Shown piece by piece: positions 23,532 to 32,379 of a stretch of DNA of 64,000 nucleotides. Under the pieces are notes generated by a model that made no database searches, was not told where the DNA came from, and saw only the letters and a program-made list of their open reading frames with translations. How positions within the stretch are numbered: the stretch's first letter is position 1; each line of letters opens with the position of its first letter. The position numbers were made by a program, and so were the translations under genes. Location of the stretch: the NCBI RefSeq assembly GCF_046237605.1, contig NZ_CP143542.1:1674001-1738000 (forward strand), in the 5' to 3' direction. Source of the stretch: Paraperibacillus marinus. GTDB lineage: Bacteria; Bacillota; Bacilli; Bacillales; DSM-1321.

Positions 23532-23666
23532 GTCCTTTTTTATAATTCCTCCACATCCCTCTGTACAAAGACCACCACTTTTCACTCATAATTCCATCTG
23601 GAATCTACTATATTTATAAAAATAGAGATATTTATAAGGAGTGTTCTCGAAATAAAGAAAATTCCG

Positions 23667-23840
23667 ATGCGGGCACTCCGTTTCCACTGGTATGGCACCG
23701 AGCCTGTTTTTCTCCTGAAAACTTATAATTCAAGGGCTGGAAGATTCGCAGCAGAATCAGGAGTCCCGCATCCTGCGATACACCGGCAGTTAAATACTTT
23801 CATTACCTTTATGAACTCTCGTTATAGACACATTTTTTGA
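23667..23840 (+). CDS. Possible small protein, weak support
   Basis: A 57-codon frame from ATG 23667, MRALRFHWYGTEPVFLLKTY..., ending at 23840. AAGGAGTG exists about 23 bases upstream, too far for this ATG; the frame continues upstream without a standard start in range. It may be a fragment of a former gene or non-coding. Confidence 0.25.
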   Translation: MRALRFHWYGTEPVFLLKTYNSRAGRFAAESGVPHPAIHRQLNTFITFMNSRYRHIF

Positions 23841-23871
23841 GAAAAGAGCCTTTATAAAAAGGAGCCTGCAA

Positions 23872-24669
23872 ATGAACATTCAGCATTATTACCGTGAAGC
23901 TGCAAGGGCAGAGCTCTGTGCTTCGTGGGCTTCGTTGATACTCGGAATTTTGTTCAGCTGCCTGCATGCGGCCGGTTTCATTTATCTCCATATTTTGATT
24001 GCGGTTGGACCGTTCATAGCGCTTAGCTGCTTTTTCTTTATAAAGTATACAATCCAGGCTGGCAGGGGCAGAGATTCCATATCTGAAACTGCTTCACGTA
24101 ACCCGCTGTCAGAAAGCTATCTGCTTTTCTCTTTTCTGCCGGCACCAACCTTAAGGCTGCTGCTGTTCTCCTCTGATGGCAGTGCGGCGGGGGAGCTCAG
24201 GGACTGCAATATGAAGAGCGGGCTATGGCTGGTGCCTGGTTTTATGACTGATTTACTCAAGAAGAATTACTGCTTGATTGACAGTGAAGGAAGAAATCTG
24301 TATGCCTACACTGTCAAAGGCTTTTTTTCACAAACCATGGAAATCAGGAATAGGAATGGCGAAATAACAGGATTATACAAAGAAGAACAAAAACAATCGA
24401 TGCTGAAGATCCGCGGCACTGTCTTCGACCCTTTGGATGTTCCGATGATGGCCGTCTCCTTCGGTGCCGGGCAGGGGGGATTTAAAGCGAAGGATGGGAA
24501 AGGGGCTGGAATCGGCTCCATGCAAAAAGGATATCTACCCGTCCCCTGGCAGGAACGATTTAAAAAAATAAATACACCGGTCATCCACTTTTCAGAATTA
24601 GCCGATGATGATGAAAGGGCAGCCGTTATAGGGATTTGTGCGCTCATCTGTAACGGCAGGAATAACTGA
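23872..24669 (+). CDS. Hypothetical membrane protein
   Basis: 265 residues. Two adjacent hydrophobic segments at about 18-37 and 40-60 form a hairpin anchor; the remaining 200 residues are soluble and contain SSDGSAAGELRD, GFFSQTMEIRNRNGEITGLYKEEQ and repeated DxxG turns, resembling a beta-rich domain. AAAAGGAGCC precedes the ATG. I recognise no family and no neighbour gives a functional hint. Confidence 0.7.
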   Translation: MNIQHYYREAARAELCASWASLILGILFSCLHAAGFIYLHILIAVGPFIALSCFFFIKYTIQAGRGRDSISETASRNPLSESYLLFSFLPAPTLRLLLFSSDGSAAGELRDCNMKSGLWLVPGFMTDLLKKNYCLIDSEGRNLYAYTVKGFFSQTMEIRNRNGEITGLYKEEQKQSMLKIRGTVFDPLDVPMMAVSFGAGQGGFKAKDGKGAGIGSMQKGYLPVPWQERFKKINTPVIHFSELADDDERAAVIGICALICNGRNN

Positions 24670-24742
24670 TAATTCATTCTGCTACTATTAATTCTGATTT
24701 ATTGGTATAATTCCTAAAAATAATAAACAGAGGTAGGTAACT

Positions 24743-25303
24743 ATGTCGCTATTACATGATATTTTGGTACATAATGAAAGTTTTGTGGAAAAAAAGGAAT
24801 ACGAGGAATTTAAGACCGATAAATTTCCCGATAAGAAAGTCGTAATCTTAAGCTGCATGGATACGCGGCTTGTGGAGCTCCTTCCCCGGGCACTTAACTT
24901 TAAGAACGGAGATGTAAAAATCATCAAGAATGCCGGAGCGGTCATCGCCCATCCGTTCGGTTCGATAGTCCGCTCAATGATTGTGGCTGTTTATGAACTA
25001 GGGGCGGATGAGATTATCGTCGTCGGCCACCACGATTGCGGCATGTCTGGCATGGATCCGGTTAAGACGCTTGCCAAGATGCAGGAGAGAGGCATTACAA
25101 AGGAAACACTGAATACATTGAAACATTCCGGAATTGATCTTCACAAATGGCTTGAAGGATTCACGGACGTTTCCGAGAATGTGGCCCACAGCGTTTCCAT
25201 CATTAAGAACCATCCCTTGATTCCAGACGGCATACCGGTCCATGGGCTGGTAATTGATCCCGCCACCGGCAGGCTCGATTTAGTTGTAGATGGGTATAAA
25301 TAA
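24743..25303 (+). CDS. ytiB: Beta-class carbonic anhydrase
   Basis: 186 residues. Zinc ligands and catalytic dyad of beta-carbonic anhydrases: CMDTRL (Cys-x-Asp-x-Arg) at about 33-38, GHHDCGM (His and Cys) at about 93-99, and KNAGAVIAHPFGSIVRS between. It interconverts CO2 and bicarbonate in the cytoplasm. Length and motif spacing match B. subtilis YtiB (type II beta-CA). Transcribed alone; a convergent small gene begins 3 bases after its stop. Confidence 0.92.
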   Translation: MSLLHDILVHNESFVEKKEYEEFKTDKFPDKKVVILSCMDTRLVELLPRALNFKNGDVKIIKNAGAVIAHPFGSIVRSMIVAVYELGADEIIVVGHHDCGMSGMDPVKTLAKMQERGITKETLNTLKHSGIDLHKWLEGFTDVSENVAHSVSIIKNHPLIPDGIPVHGLVIDPATGRLDLVVDGYK

Positions 25304-25305
25304 AG

Positions 25306-25596
25306 TCATAAAAATTGCTTCTGAGGCTTGATGTATCTTCTTAATTCAATGATCAGCATCCTTAAGATGGATTGGGGCAGCGGGATTTTGCTGATGTCTT
25401 CAGGCAAAGGATAGATGCCAAAGGAATTCAGTTTCACAGAGATCGAACCTTCCCATAAAAGTTCTTTTTCCTTTGTGAAAATCCCAGTGTCCACCAAGGC
25501 CACTTTTTCTTGATCGGATGAATCAAGGATGGTAACAGAGTCGACAAAGAAGTGAAACAGATAGGTAGAATTCTTCCAGGTAGAATAAACTTTCAT
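25306..25596 (-). CDS. Hypothetical protein
   Basis: 96 residues with AAAAGGAAG upstream of the ATG on the minus strand. Looks like a single small alpha/beta domain (MKVYSTWKNSTYLFHFFVDSVTI..., ...ILRMLIIELRRYI). Not recognised. Divergent from dapF by about 110 bases and convergent with ytiB. Confidence 0.65.
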   Translation of the reverse strand: MKVYSTWKNSTYLFHFFVDSVTILDSSDQEKVALVDTGIFTKEKELLWEGSISVKLNSFGIYPLPEDISKIPLPQSILRMLIIELRRYIKPQKQFL

Positions 25597-25704
25597 AGCG
25601 GCGCTTCCTTTTCTAAGGGAGTGTTTTCTTTTATAATAGTATTTAACTGAGAGGATAGTAAATCAATATGATTAGATAAAGTGATTCTTAGGGAGATGTG
25701 ATAA

Positions 25705-26688
25705 ATGAAGATTGAAATGATCAAATGCCATGGTTCGGGAAATGATTTTATACTTATAGATGAAATGGACGCTGCACTTCCATTTACAGACAGTGAGAGG
25801 GCGGAACTTGCAATCACCCTGTGCAGCAGGGACAGCGCTGCCGGAGCAGATGGCATTCTATTCGTGCAGGAAAGCCAGCATTGCGATGCACGTATGAGAA
25901 TCTTTAATTCAGATGGTTCTGAGGCGTCAATGTGCGGTAATGGACTGCGCTGTGTCGCACGGTATGCCTGTGAAAAACTGGGTAGTGAGAAACTGGTCAT
26001 CGAGACGATGAAAGCAGATTTGGAAGTGGAGAAGACGGAAGACATTTACACTGGAATTCCTACTTTCAGGGTGGAGATTTCCCCGGTTTCTTTTCAATTG
26101 GATGACCTGCCGCTTAAGCTCGAAAAAGAAGTGCTTCTCAATGAAAAGATTCCGCAGCTTTCTGAGGATCTATATTTTACCGCAGTGGCTGTTCCAAATC
26201 CCCATCTCATAGCGATCGTGGACAGGGATATCCTTGCTTCAGGCATACAAGAAACGATGGCGGTTCAAGTTAATAAGCCGAATGATCTGTTTCCGGATGG
26301 TGTGAATGTCAGCTTTGTCCGGACGCTTGAAAAGAATGCGATCTTTGTACGGACATTTGAGCGGGGAGTAGGCTTCACAAATGCATGCGGAACTGCAATG
26401 TCTGCATCGAGCCTCGTAACCTGCCTGCATGCCGGAAACGAGCCGGGCAGAGAAATCACCGTTTATAATAATGGCGGAAAAGTAAAATGTGTGGTCCATG
26501 AGAATGACGGCAATATGAAAATAGACTTGATCGGAAATGGCAGTTACGAATATAAGGCATCCATTGTCCTCGATGATGCTGATATTACTGCCTTCAGACT
26601 GGAGGACAAAGAAGAATACCGTAATGAAAAGGAATTATATCTGAAACTGCAGGATGAAGTGAGTGACTATCTGGCAGCTTTTAATTAA
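25705..26688 (+). CDS. dapF: Diaminopimelate epimerase with C-terminal extension
   Basis: 327 residues. Active-site cysteines are in SMCGNGLRCVARY and TNACGTAMSAS, and the N-terminus MIKCHGSGNDFILID is typical. It converts LL- to meso-diaminopimelate for lysine and peptidoglycan. Ordinary DapF proteins are about 275-285 residues; here about 40 extra residues (DADITAFRLEDKEEYRNEKELYLKLQDEV...) follow the catalytic domain. The ATG at 25705 has GGGAGATGTG upstream. It ends at a strong terminator shared with ligD. Confidence 0.94.
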   Translation: MKIEMIKCHGSGNDFILIDEMDAALPFTDSERAELAITLCSRDSAAGADGILFVQESQHCDARMRIFNSDGSEASMCGNGLRCVARYACEKLGSEKLVIETMKADLEVEKTEDIYTGIPTFRVEISPVSFQLDDLPLKLEKEVLLNEKIPQLSEDLYFTAVAVPNPHLIAIVDRDILASGIQETMAVQVNKPNDLFPDGVNVSFVRTLEKNAIFVRTFERGVGFTNACGTAMSASSLVTCLHAGNEPGREITVYNNGGKVKCVVHENDGNMKIDLIGNGSYEYKASIVLDDADITAFRLEDKEEYRNEKELYLKLQDEVSDYLAAFN

Positions 26689-26694
26689 TGAAAA

Positions 26695-26735
26695 AGGAGG
26701 CTGCCTGATTTTTAGCGCAGCCTCCTGTTTTATAG
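26695..26735. terminator. Terminator between dapF and ligD
   Basis: AGGAGGCTGC/GCAGCCTCCT, followed by GTTTTAT on the plus side and by TTTTTCATT on the minus side. Confidence 0.85.
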
Positions 26736-28574
26736 CTTTCCACCTGATTTTAAGAACTGGACGATTTGCTCGAAAGGCTGTCCTTCTCTTGCTTCCTCAT
26801 ATCCCCTGAAAGGGCATCCTTCCCTCCGAAGCCTTTCAGGGACAGTTTTAACGGTGTAGTGCTCGATTTCAAGATTTTCCCCTACTTCATCCCAGTATAA
26901 AGGAGCTGCCACACCGCCGAAATTATTTGCACGGGGAGAATAAGGAGCGATGATTGTCTTACCGGGGGCATGCTGCACAAAGTCAAGATAGAGTCTGTTT
27001 TCTCTTTGTTTTTTCATCCTTTCGACCGTGAATTCTTCAGGATGGAGGTCTGTCAGCAGCCTTCCAAGAAAATCAGTAAACAGCCTGGTATCTTTATAGG
27101 TGTATGAATCCCTTTGCAGCGGAATATGCAGCTGCAGGCCCCGGTTGCCGGATGTTTTTATAAAGGCGGTCAGCTTCAGGGTGTCCAGAATCCGTTTAAT
27201 TTCCGCAGCTGCCTTGACCGCCAGCGGCAGCTGCTCTGGAGAAGACGGGTCGAGATCCAGGACAAGGTCTTCAGGCATTTTCTTTCCTGCTTCCTGAAAG
27301 GGCAGGTGGAATTCAATTGAAGCCATATTGCCAAGCCAGAGCAGGGTCTCTAGCTTATCGCAGATGATATATTCAATACTGCCTTCCTTGAAGGTCTTGA
27401 TGAAATCGGGAGCATAATCAGGACAGTGCTTTTGGAAAAACCTCTCCTCCCATATTCCATCGGGGTAACGGATGACAGTCAAAGGTTTATGATTGCTGAA
27501 TGAAAGAAACCAGGAGGAGACAGCCTTAAGATAGCCGAGCAGCTCCTGCTTGGAGTAAGTGAGGGCAGGACTGTCCCACAGCAGCTTTTCTGGATTTGAT
27601 ACTTTTATCTTTTCAGGAAAGTGATAGGACTGCCGGATAAAATCCTCCCAAGTGCAATCTTCAGGCGGTTTATTTAAAAGAAATGAATCAAAGTGGGGCT
27701 CCCGCAGCTCCTTTTCATATAAGTGCAGATATTTCACCGCTATACATATGGATGGTTCGATATAATAAAATTCTTTGTCTTCTTTCATGCAGTTATTCTT
27801 AACGATGGAAGCCAGTGTCTGCCTCTCCTCTTTGGTAAAACCGTCCTTCACGATGCCGATGGAAATGATTTCGTGTCCTCTGTATAATCCCAGCCTGAAA
27901 TAGCCGCTCGTTTTATGATAAGCCAGGATAAAACAGAAAGCCGTCTTTTTATTTTTTATCTTAAGCCACTGGGAGCTTCGTTTCCCCGGGAGGTACCGGC
28001 TGTCTCCGTGCTTTGCGATCATGCCTTCCCCGTCATGGAGGATAATTTTGTCCCAGATTTCCTGCGGCTGGGCTGCGGCTGGCACATATTGAATCAATTG
28101 TCTGCTCAACGGATCAGGTGACATTGGCCAACCCAATGTCCCGAATAAATGTCGGAGCCTTTCTTTCCGCTGTGTAAAAGGGACGGAGGAAAGGTCTTTA
28201 CCGGCTTCTTTAAGAACATCAAAAGCCATGAGCCTGCAAGGGGATACAAGGGAGCGGTTTTCAATTTTGTCTTTTGTGCGTATCCTGCCGCGCAGCTGGA
28301 TGCTTTCAAAATCAGCTTTAAGCGGGTTTTCCAGCCAAACGAGTTCAGCATCCAGTGTCAAAGGAAGGAAGGGCTGCAGTACATTCATATTTTCCTGAAT
28401 GAACCGCTCAATCTCAGGGAATTGGGGGAGAAGCGGCTTTCCATTTCTGCTGGTCAATCTGCTGTTTTCAGCTTCAATATCCAATAACGCCCGGAAGCCA
28501 TCATATTTCACCTCATAAAACCAAGGCCCGGCTGCAGGAGGCTCGGACGCTTGCGTCAGCAGCATAGGTTTCAA
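26730..28574 (-). CDS. ligD: ATP-dependent DNA ligase LigD (ligase + polymerase domains)
   Basis: About 614 residues. N-terminal ligase domain with the adenylation Lys in EVKYDGFRALLD, LTSRNGKPL, DAELVWL, DGEGMIAK and SSQWLKIK; C-terminal AEP/primase-polymerase domain with VSNPEKLLW, LDLDPSS (catalytic Asp pair) and KTSGNRGLQLHIPL. The domain order ligase-polymerase without a nuclease domain is that of Bacillus LigD. With Ku it seals double-strand breaks by end joining, mainly in spores. A TTG at 28574 with AAGGTG six bases upstream is preferred; a GTG at 28583 has none. Confidence 0.93.
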   Translation of the reverse strand: MKPMLLTQASEPPAAGPWFYEVKYDGFRALLDIEAENSRLTSRNGKPLLPQFPEIERFIQENMNVLQPFLPLTLDAELVWLENPLKADFESIQLRGRIRTKDKIENRSLVSPCRLMAFDVLKEAGKDLSSVPFTQRKERLRHLFGTLGWPMSPDPLSRQLIQYVPAAAQPQEIWDKIILHDGEGMIAKHGDSRYLPGKRSSQWLKIKNKKTAFCFILAYHKTSGYFRLGLYRGHEIISIGIVKDGFTKEERQTLASIVKNNCMKEDKEFYYIEPSICIAVKYLHLYEKELREPHFDSFLLNKPPEDCTWEDFIRQSYHFPEKIKVSNPEKLLWDSPALTYSKQELLGYLKAVSSWFLSFSNHKPLTVIRYPDGIWEERFFQKHCPDYAPDFIKTFKEGSIEYIICDKLETLLWLGNMASIEFHLPFQEAGKKMPEDLVLDLDPSSPEQLPLAVKAAAEIKRILDTLKLTAFIKTSGNRGLQLHIPLQRDSYTYKDTRLFTDFLGRLLTDLHPEEFTVERMKKQRENRLYLDFVQHAPGKTIIAPYSPRANNFGGVAAPLYWDEVGENLEIEHYTVKTVPERLRREGCPFRGYEEAREGQPFEQIVQFLKSGGKL

Positions 28575-28624
28575 TCCGATCACCTTCTTTAAATAATGGT
28601 CTCTTTCTTTTCTGGCAGTTCCTT

Positions 28625-28655
28625 TTATATGTATTTATTCTGAACGTCCCATTCA
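28625..28655 (-). promoter_or_regulatory. Candidate sigma-G promoter for ligD
   Basis: On the minus strand TGAATG, 18-base spacer, CATATAA. B. subtilis ligD and ku are forespore (sigma-G) genes with TGAATA/CATNNTA-type promoters; this is a one-mismatch-per-box resemblance only. Confidence 0.4.
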
Positions 28656-28737
28656 AAAAAAATCATTCCAAGATCTGTCTGTCATGCTTTCGGGCTGCCA
28701 GGATAATAATAAGGAAAAATACATGCAGGTGAAAAGA

Positions 28738-29580
28738 ATGCACACTATCTGGAAGGGAAGCATCAGCTTCGGCCTTGTAAATATACCAATCAGGCTTCAT
28801 TCAGCCACAGAAGATAAAGATATATCCTTACGTACACTCCATAAGGAGTGCCATACACCCATCAAATATGAAAAAGTCTGCCCGGTCTGCGAAAAAGAAG
28901 TGGGCAAGGATGACCTCGTTAAGGCCTATGAATATACAAAGGGGAAGTTTGTAGTCATTGAAGATGAGGAACTGGAAAAACTCAAGAAGGCCAATGAAAC
29001 AAAAGCCGTGGAAATTGTTGATTTTGTTAAAATGGAAGAAATAGATCCCATTTATTTCTTGCGAAGTTACTATCTGTCACCAGGAGATGGCGGAGGAAAA
29101 GCTTATACATTGCTTAGAAAGGCGCTCCAGGAATCACAGAAGGTCGGCATCGCCAAAATTATCATCAGGTCAAAAGAACAGCTGGCCGTCGTAAGGGTAT
29201 TTGAAAATACACTGCTTATGGAAACCATTTACTTCCCGGATGAAGTGCGGGCAGCCAATGATGTACCGAATGTACCGGCCGAAGAAAATATAACGAAGAA
29301 AGAGCTGGACACGGCCATCATGCTCATCGATCAGCTGACTACTGAATTTGAACCGGGAAAATATCATGACGACTATCGTTCAGCACTGATGGAGCTGATT
29401 GAGAGCAAGAAAACCGGTAAAACAGTCACCCCAAAAGAAAGGGATGTGCCTGAATCCAATGTGATGGACCTGATGGCTGCCCTGCAGGCTTCCATTGACA
29501 AAACAAAAGGAGGAGGAGCGAAAAAGGCTGCTCCCCGGAAGAAGCGTGCTGCTGCTTCAAAGGAAAAGAAAAAAGCTTAA
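28738..29580 (+). CDS. ku: Non-homologous end-joining protein Ku
   Basis: 280 residues. Begins MHTIWKGSISFGLVNIPI, the bacterial Ku hallmark, and has a CPVC zinc-like motif, LSPGDGGGKAYTLLRKAL, and the beta-barrel core ending YRSALMELIESK. A Lys/Ala-rich tail (KKAAPRKKRAAASKEKKKA) is typical of the DNA-contacting, LigD-recruiting end. Homodimers thread onto broken ends. The ATG at 28738 with AGGTGAAAAG upstream gives the usual N-terminus. Divergent from ligD across about 160 bases. Confidence 0.95.
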   Translation: MHTIWKGSISFGLVNIPIRLHSATEDKDISLRTLHKECHTPIKYEKVCPVCEKEVGKDDLVKAYEYTKGKFVVIEDEELEKLKKANETKAVEIVDFVKMEEIDPIYFLRSYYLSPGDGGGKAYTLLRKALQESQKVGIAKIIIRSKEQLAVVRVFENTLLMETIYFPDEVRAANDVPNVPAEENITKKELDTAIMLIDQLTTEFEPGKYHDDYRSALMELIESKKTGKTVTPKERDVPESNVMDLMAALQASIDKTKGGGAKKAAPRKKRAAASKEKKKA

Positions 29581-29621
29581 GTATAGCTGCTTATTGTTGT
29601 TCTGCAAACGGCAGTGTGGAC

Positions 29622-29653
29622 GGGATGCTCATATTTAGAGCATTCCTTTTTTT
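29622..29653 (+). terminator. Terminator after ku
   Basis: GGGATGCTC/GAGCATTCC (one G-T pair) followed by seven T. Confidence 0.85.
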
Positions 29654-29749
29654 ACAAAGCAGCGGACCCTAAAGTTTACGTTTAAGGAGTGGCATGTTAA
29701 AGGTATATGAAGATATGGTTTAAAGCTAAAACATGCAGGGGTTGACATA

Positions 29750-30484
29750 ATGAACGAACATAAAAAATCTTTATTAACAAAAGCCAATATTCTTTATTTC
29801 TTTTTTGCCTCCTTTATGCTCCTGGGCTGCTCGACCGTATTTTTGGAATTGAGCGAGGAATTGAGGGAGCAGGAGCTGGATCGTTTTGACCAGGGATTTA
29901 TCAGCTTCATTCAGGGGAATATATCCGACAGGCTGACAGCCGTCATGGAAGTTCTGACCTTTTTCGGTTCTGTTGCATTCCTGAGTGCCGCTGTTTTGGT
30001 GGCAGGTGCGGTCCTGATTTTTAAAAAATACCCCCGCTATGCTGTTTACCTGGTGATCTCATCGGGCATCGGCGCGTTATTCAACTACTATCTGAAGCTT
30101 TTATTCAGGAGGGACAGGCCGAGTTTCCTGCCATTGATTCAGGAACACGGATTCAGCTTTCCGAGCGGCCATTCCATGGGATCCTTTATTTTTTATGGTT
30201 CAATTGCGGTCATATTGGTAAAAATGCTTCACAGCCGCCTGCATAAATGGATTGGAGCTGCATTGCTCGGCCTTGTAATCCTGTTCATTGGAATCAGCAG
30301 GGTCTACCTCGGGGTCCATTATCCAAGTGATGTGCTTGCAGGCTTTGCAGCAGGAGGAGTATGGCTGACAGTATGCGCCGTCGGTCTCAAATACTATGAA
30401 TACCGCCAGGAAATCAAGCGGGGCAGAAAACCTAAAACGGAGACCGGTGCCTATCAAATTAAAAAAAATTCAGGAGCAGAATGA
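29750..30484 (+). CDS. PAP2-family membrane phosphatase
   Basis: 244 residues with six hydrophobic segments. The three PAP2 motifs are complete: KLLFRRDRP, FPSGHS, and SRVYLGVHYPSDVLAG. Family members dephosphorylate phosphatidate, phosphatidylglycerophosphate or undecaprenyl pyrophosphate at the membrane; which one applies here cannot be read from sequence. A basic C-terminal tail follows the last helix. Preceded by GGGG and an ATG at 29750; no operon partner. Confidence 0.9.
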   Translation: MNEHKKSLLTKANILYFFFASFMLLGCSTVFLELSEELREQELDRFDQGFISFIQGNISDRLTAVMEVLTFFGSVAFLSAAVLVAGAVLIFKKYPRYAVYLVISSGIGALFNYYLKLLFRRDRPSFLPLIQEHGFSFPSGHSMGSFIFYGSIAVILVKMLHSRLHKWIGAALLGLVILFIGISRVYLGVHYPSDVLAGFAAGGVWLTVCAVGLKYYEYRQEIKRGRKPKTETGAYQIKKNSGAE

Positions 30485-30496
30485 AGCGCACTCGTA

Positions 30497-30650
30497 TTAA
30501 GACTATTTTTCCTTCACAGCAGATGCTTTTTGGTCATAAGAAACTTTTTAAGACACTTTTCCCTTCACAGCAGGCACTTGTTGGCCATTAGGATTCTCTT
30601 AAGACCAATTTCACTCCACCACAGCTCGCTTTTGGTCTTATACCTCTTAG
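30497..30650 (+). repeat. Three imperfect tandem repeats of about 51 bp
   Basis: Units start TTAAGAC at 30497, 30548 and 30599, with a further degenerate TTAGGACC at 30647. Units share TTTCCCTTCACAGCAG-like and TTTTGGTC-like parts. The third unit has complementary ends (TAAGACCAA/TTGGTCTTA), so each could form a hairpin. No gene; it separates the PAP2 gene from the metI promoter. Confidence 0.65.
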
Positions 30651-30711
30651 GACCAGTTGATATCGGTTAAGATCGGGCAAAACGAGTGCCTGTCTAACTA
30701 TTTAAAAAATA

Positions 30712-30740
30712 TTGACAACGGCGGTATGAAGAGTTATTAT
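30712..30740 (+). promoter_or_regulatory. Sigma-A promoter of the metI transcript
   Basis: TTGACA (30712-30717), 17-base spacer, TATTAT (30735-30740), about 30 bases before the S-box. Confidence 0.8.
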
Positions 30741-30768
30741 CTACGACAAGGCATGAATTGAATATGGA

Positions 30769-30920
30769 CTCTTATCCAGAGCGGCGGAGGGACTGGCCCG
30801 ATGAAGCCCGGCAACCATCAAGCAGAACTTGAACGGTGCCAATGCCAGTAAATTGGTTTATTTAGCCGATGAGAGAAAGCTGATACTAAGTTAGCGTTCT
30901 TCTTCGGAGGACGCTTTTTT
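30769..30920 (+). promoter_or_regulatory. SAM-I (S-box) riboswitch upstream of metI
   Basis: Canonical S-box sequence: CTTATCCAGAG, GGCGGAGGGACTGGCCC, GATGAAGCCCGGCAACC, GGTGCCAATGCC and GATGAGAG, followed by the terminator AGCGTTCT/AGGACGCT with TTTTTT (30893-30920). SAM binding should allow the terminator and shut off metI. Confidence 0.96.
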
Positions 30921-30965
30921 GCATGACAAAAACATCGAGAAAATCCATGAAAGAGAGATGACGAC

Positions 30966-32129
30966 ATGAAAATTGAAACTCTCCTGGTCCAATCAGGTAT
31001 GCACCGGGATCCATCAACCGGATCCATAAGCACTCCCATCTATCAAAGTGCTACTTTCAGCCACCCTGCCCTTGGGCAGAGCACAGGCTATGATTATTCA
31101 AGGACAGCAAATCCGACAAGGACGGCCCTTGAAGAAGCAATTGCAGCGCTTGAAAAGGGGGATAGAGGGTTTGCCTTCGCTTCCGGAATGGCTGCCATCA
31201 CCTCCATCCTTCTGCTCTTCAAGCCTAATGACCACCTGGTCGTTTCAGATGATTTATACGGAGGTACATATCGTATCCTTGAAGAGGTTTTCTCCCATTA
31301 TGGAATTACGGCCACTTACGTGGATACCTCTTCCACAGAGGCAATCACGGCGGCGTTCAAGGAGAATACGAAGGGTCTGTTCATCGAGACTCCAACCAAT
31401 CCATTAATGAAAGTCACAGACCTTAAGGCTGCCTTGTCACTTGCGGGGGACAGGGGGATTCTAACGGTTGTGGATAACACGTTCATGACTCCATATCTGC
31501 AGCGGCCGATCGAATTTGGTGCAGACATTGTCATGCACAGCGCGACCAAATATCTTGGCGGGCATAACGATGCGGTGGCTGGGCTGGTTGTTACTGCTGA
31601 CGAAGAAATGTCTTTGAAGATGGCAAAGATTCATAATGGGGCGGGAGCAATACTCGGACCGCAGGACTCCTGGCTGATCCTGCGCGGCATGAAAACGCTT
31701 GGAATCCGCCTGGACAGACAGCAGGCAAATGCCGCCAGAATTGCCGAAGTTCTAAAAGCACATCCGAGCATTGAGACTGTTTATTATCCAGGCTTAGAGG
31801 ATCATCCGCAATATGAATTGTCAGGCAGGCAGGCTGAGGGGTTCGGGGCGATGCTCTCCTTTACGGTCAAGAATAAGGAGCTTGTGCCGCATATTCTGGA
31901 AAACTTAAAGATTATCAGTTTCGCTGAAAGCCTGGGAGGAGTTGAAAGCCTGATCACCTATCCTGCCACCCAGACACATGCTGATATCCCCCGGGAGATC
32001 AGGGATGCCAGGGGGATTACGGATAAGCTCTTAAGGCTCTCTGTCGGAATTGAAAACGCAGAAGATTTGATTGAGGATCTGTCCGCAGTCCTGGCTTCCG
32101 CGAAGGAACCGGCAGGGGCAAAAAAGTAA
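30966..32129 (+). CDS. metI: Cystathionine gamma-synthase / O-acylhomoserine thiolyase (MetI-type)
   Basis: 387 residues of the Cys/Met-metabolism PLP enzyme family. PLP Lys lies in HSATKYLGGHNDAVAG; SGMAAI and DNTFMTPYLQRP are the cofactor region. In Bacillus MetI condenses O-acetylhomoserine with cysteine (cystathionine) or sulfide (homocysteine). Preceded by the S-box, confirming membership in the methionine regulon. metC is not next to it, unlike in B. subtilis, and the gene ends at its own terminator. Confidence 0.92.
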   Translation: MKIETLLVQSGMHRDPSTGSISTPIYQSATFSHPALGQSTGYDYSRTANPTRTALEEAIAALEKGDRGFAFASGMAAITSILLLFKPNDHLVVSDDLYGGTYRILEEVFSHYGITATYVDTSSTEAITAAFKENTKGLFIETPTNPLMKVTDLKAALSLAGDRGILTVVDNTFMTPYLQRPIEFGADIVMHSATKYLGGHNDAVAGLVVTADEEMSLKMAKIHNGAGAILGPQDSWLILRGMKTLGIRLDRQQANAARIAEVLKAHPSIETVYYPGLEDHPQYELSGRQAEGFGAMLSFTVKNKELVPHILENLKIISFAESLGGVESLITYPATQTHADIPREIRDARGITDKLLRLSVGIENAEDLIEDLSAVLASAKEPAGAKK

Positions 32130-32137
32130 GGAAGCAC

Positions 32138-32195
32138 TGCCTGCTGTCCTAAAAGATTTTCTGTATGGAAGCTTTTGGGGGCAGGCATATTTTGC
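32138..32195 (+). terminator. Terminator after metI
   Basis: TGCCTGC/GCAGGCA outer stem enclosing an AAAAG/CTTTT inner stem, followed by TATTTTG. Confidence 0.6.
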
Positions 32196-32209
32196 TGTGA
32201 AATAAAAAT

Positions 32210-32287
32210 ACCGCTCTCAAGGAGCGGTGATGAGGAAATCCTTCATCAATATATAGTCTGTTGTCTGAAAAATCAAACTATATATTG
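32210..32287 (+). repeat. Three consecutive small inverted repeats
   Basis: ACCGCTC/GAGCGGT (32210-32228), GATGAGGA/TCCTTCATC (about 32228-32247) and CAATATATAGT/ACTATATATTG (32247-32287, perfect 11-bp arms). None is followed by a T-run. They lie in the leader of the MOSC gene. Confidence 0.55.
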
Positions 32288-32379
32288 TGAATTTAGTGTA
32301 ACATAGGGTAATAATATAGTACAAGCGCTAGATGAAGGAGACTTCCGTGTAATTTTCAGACTAAAAGGAGGCAGCGGCT

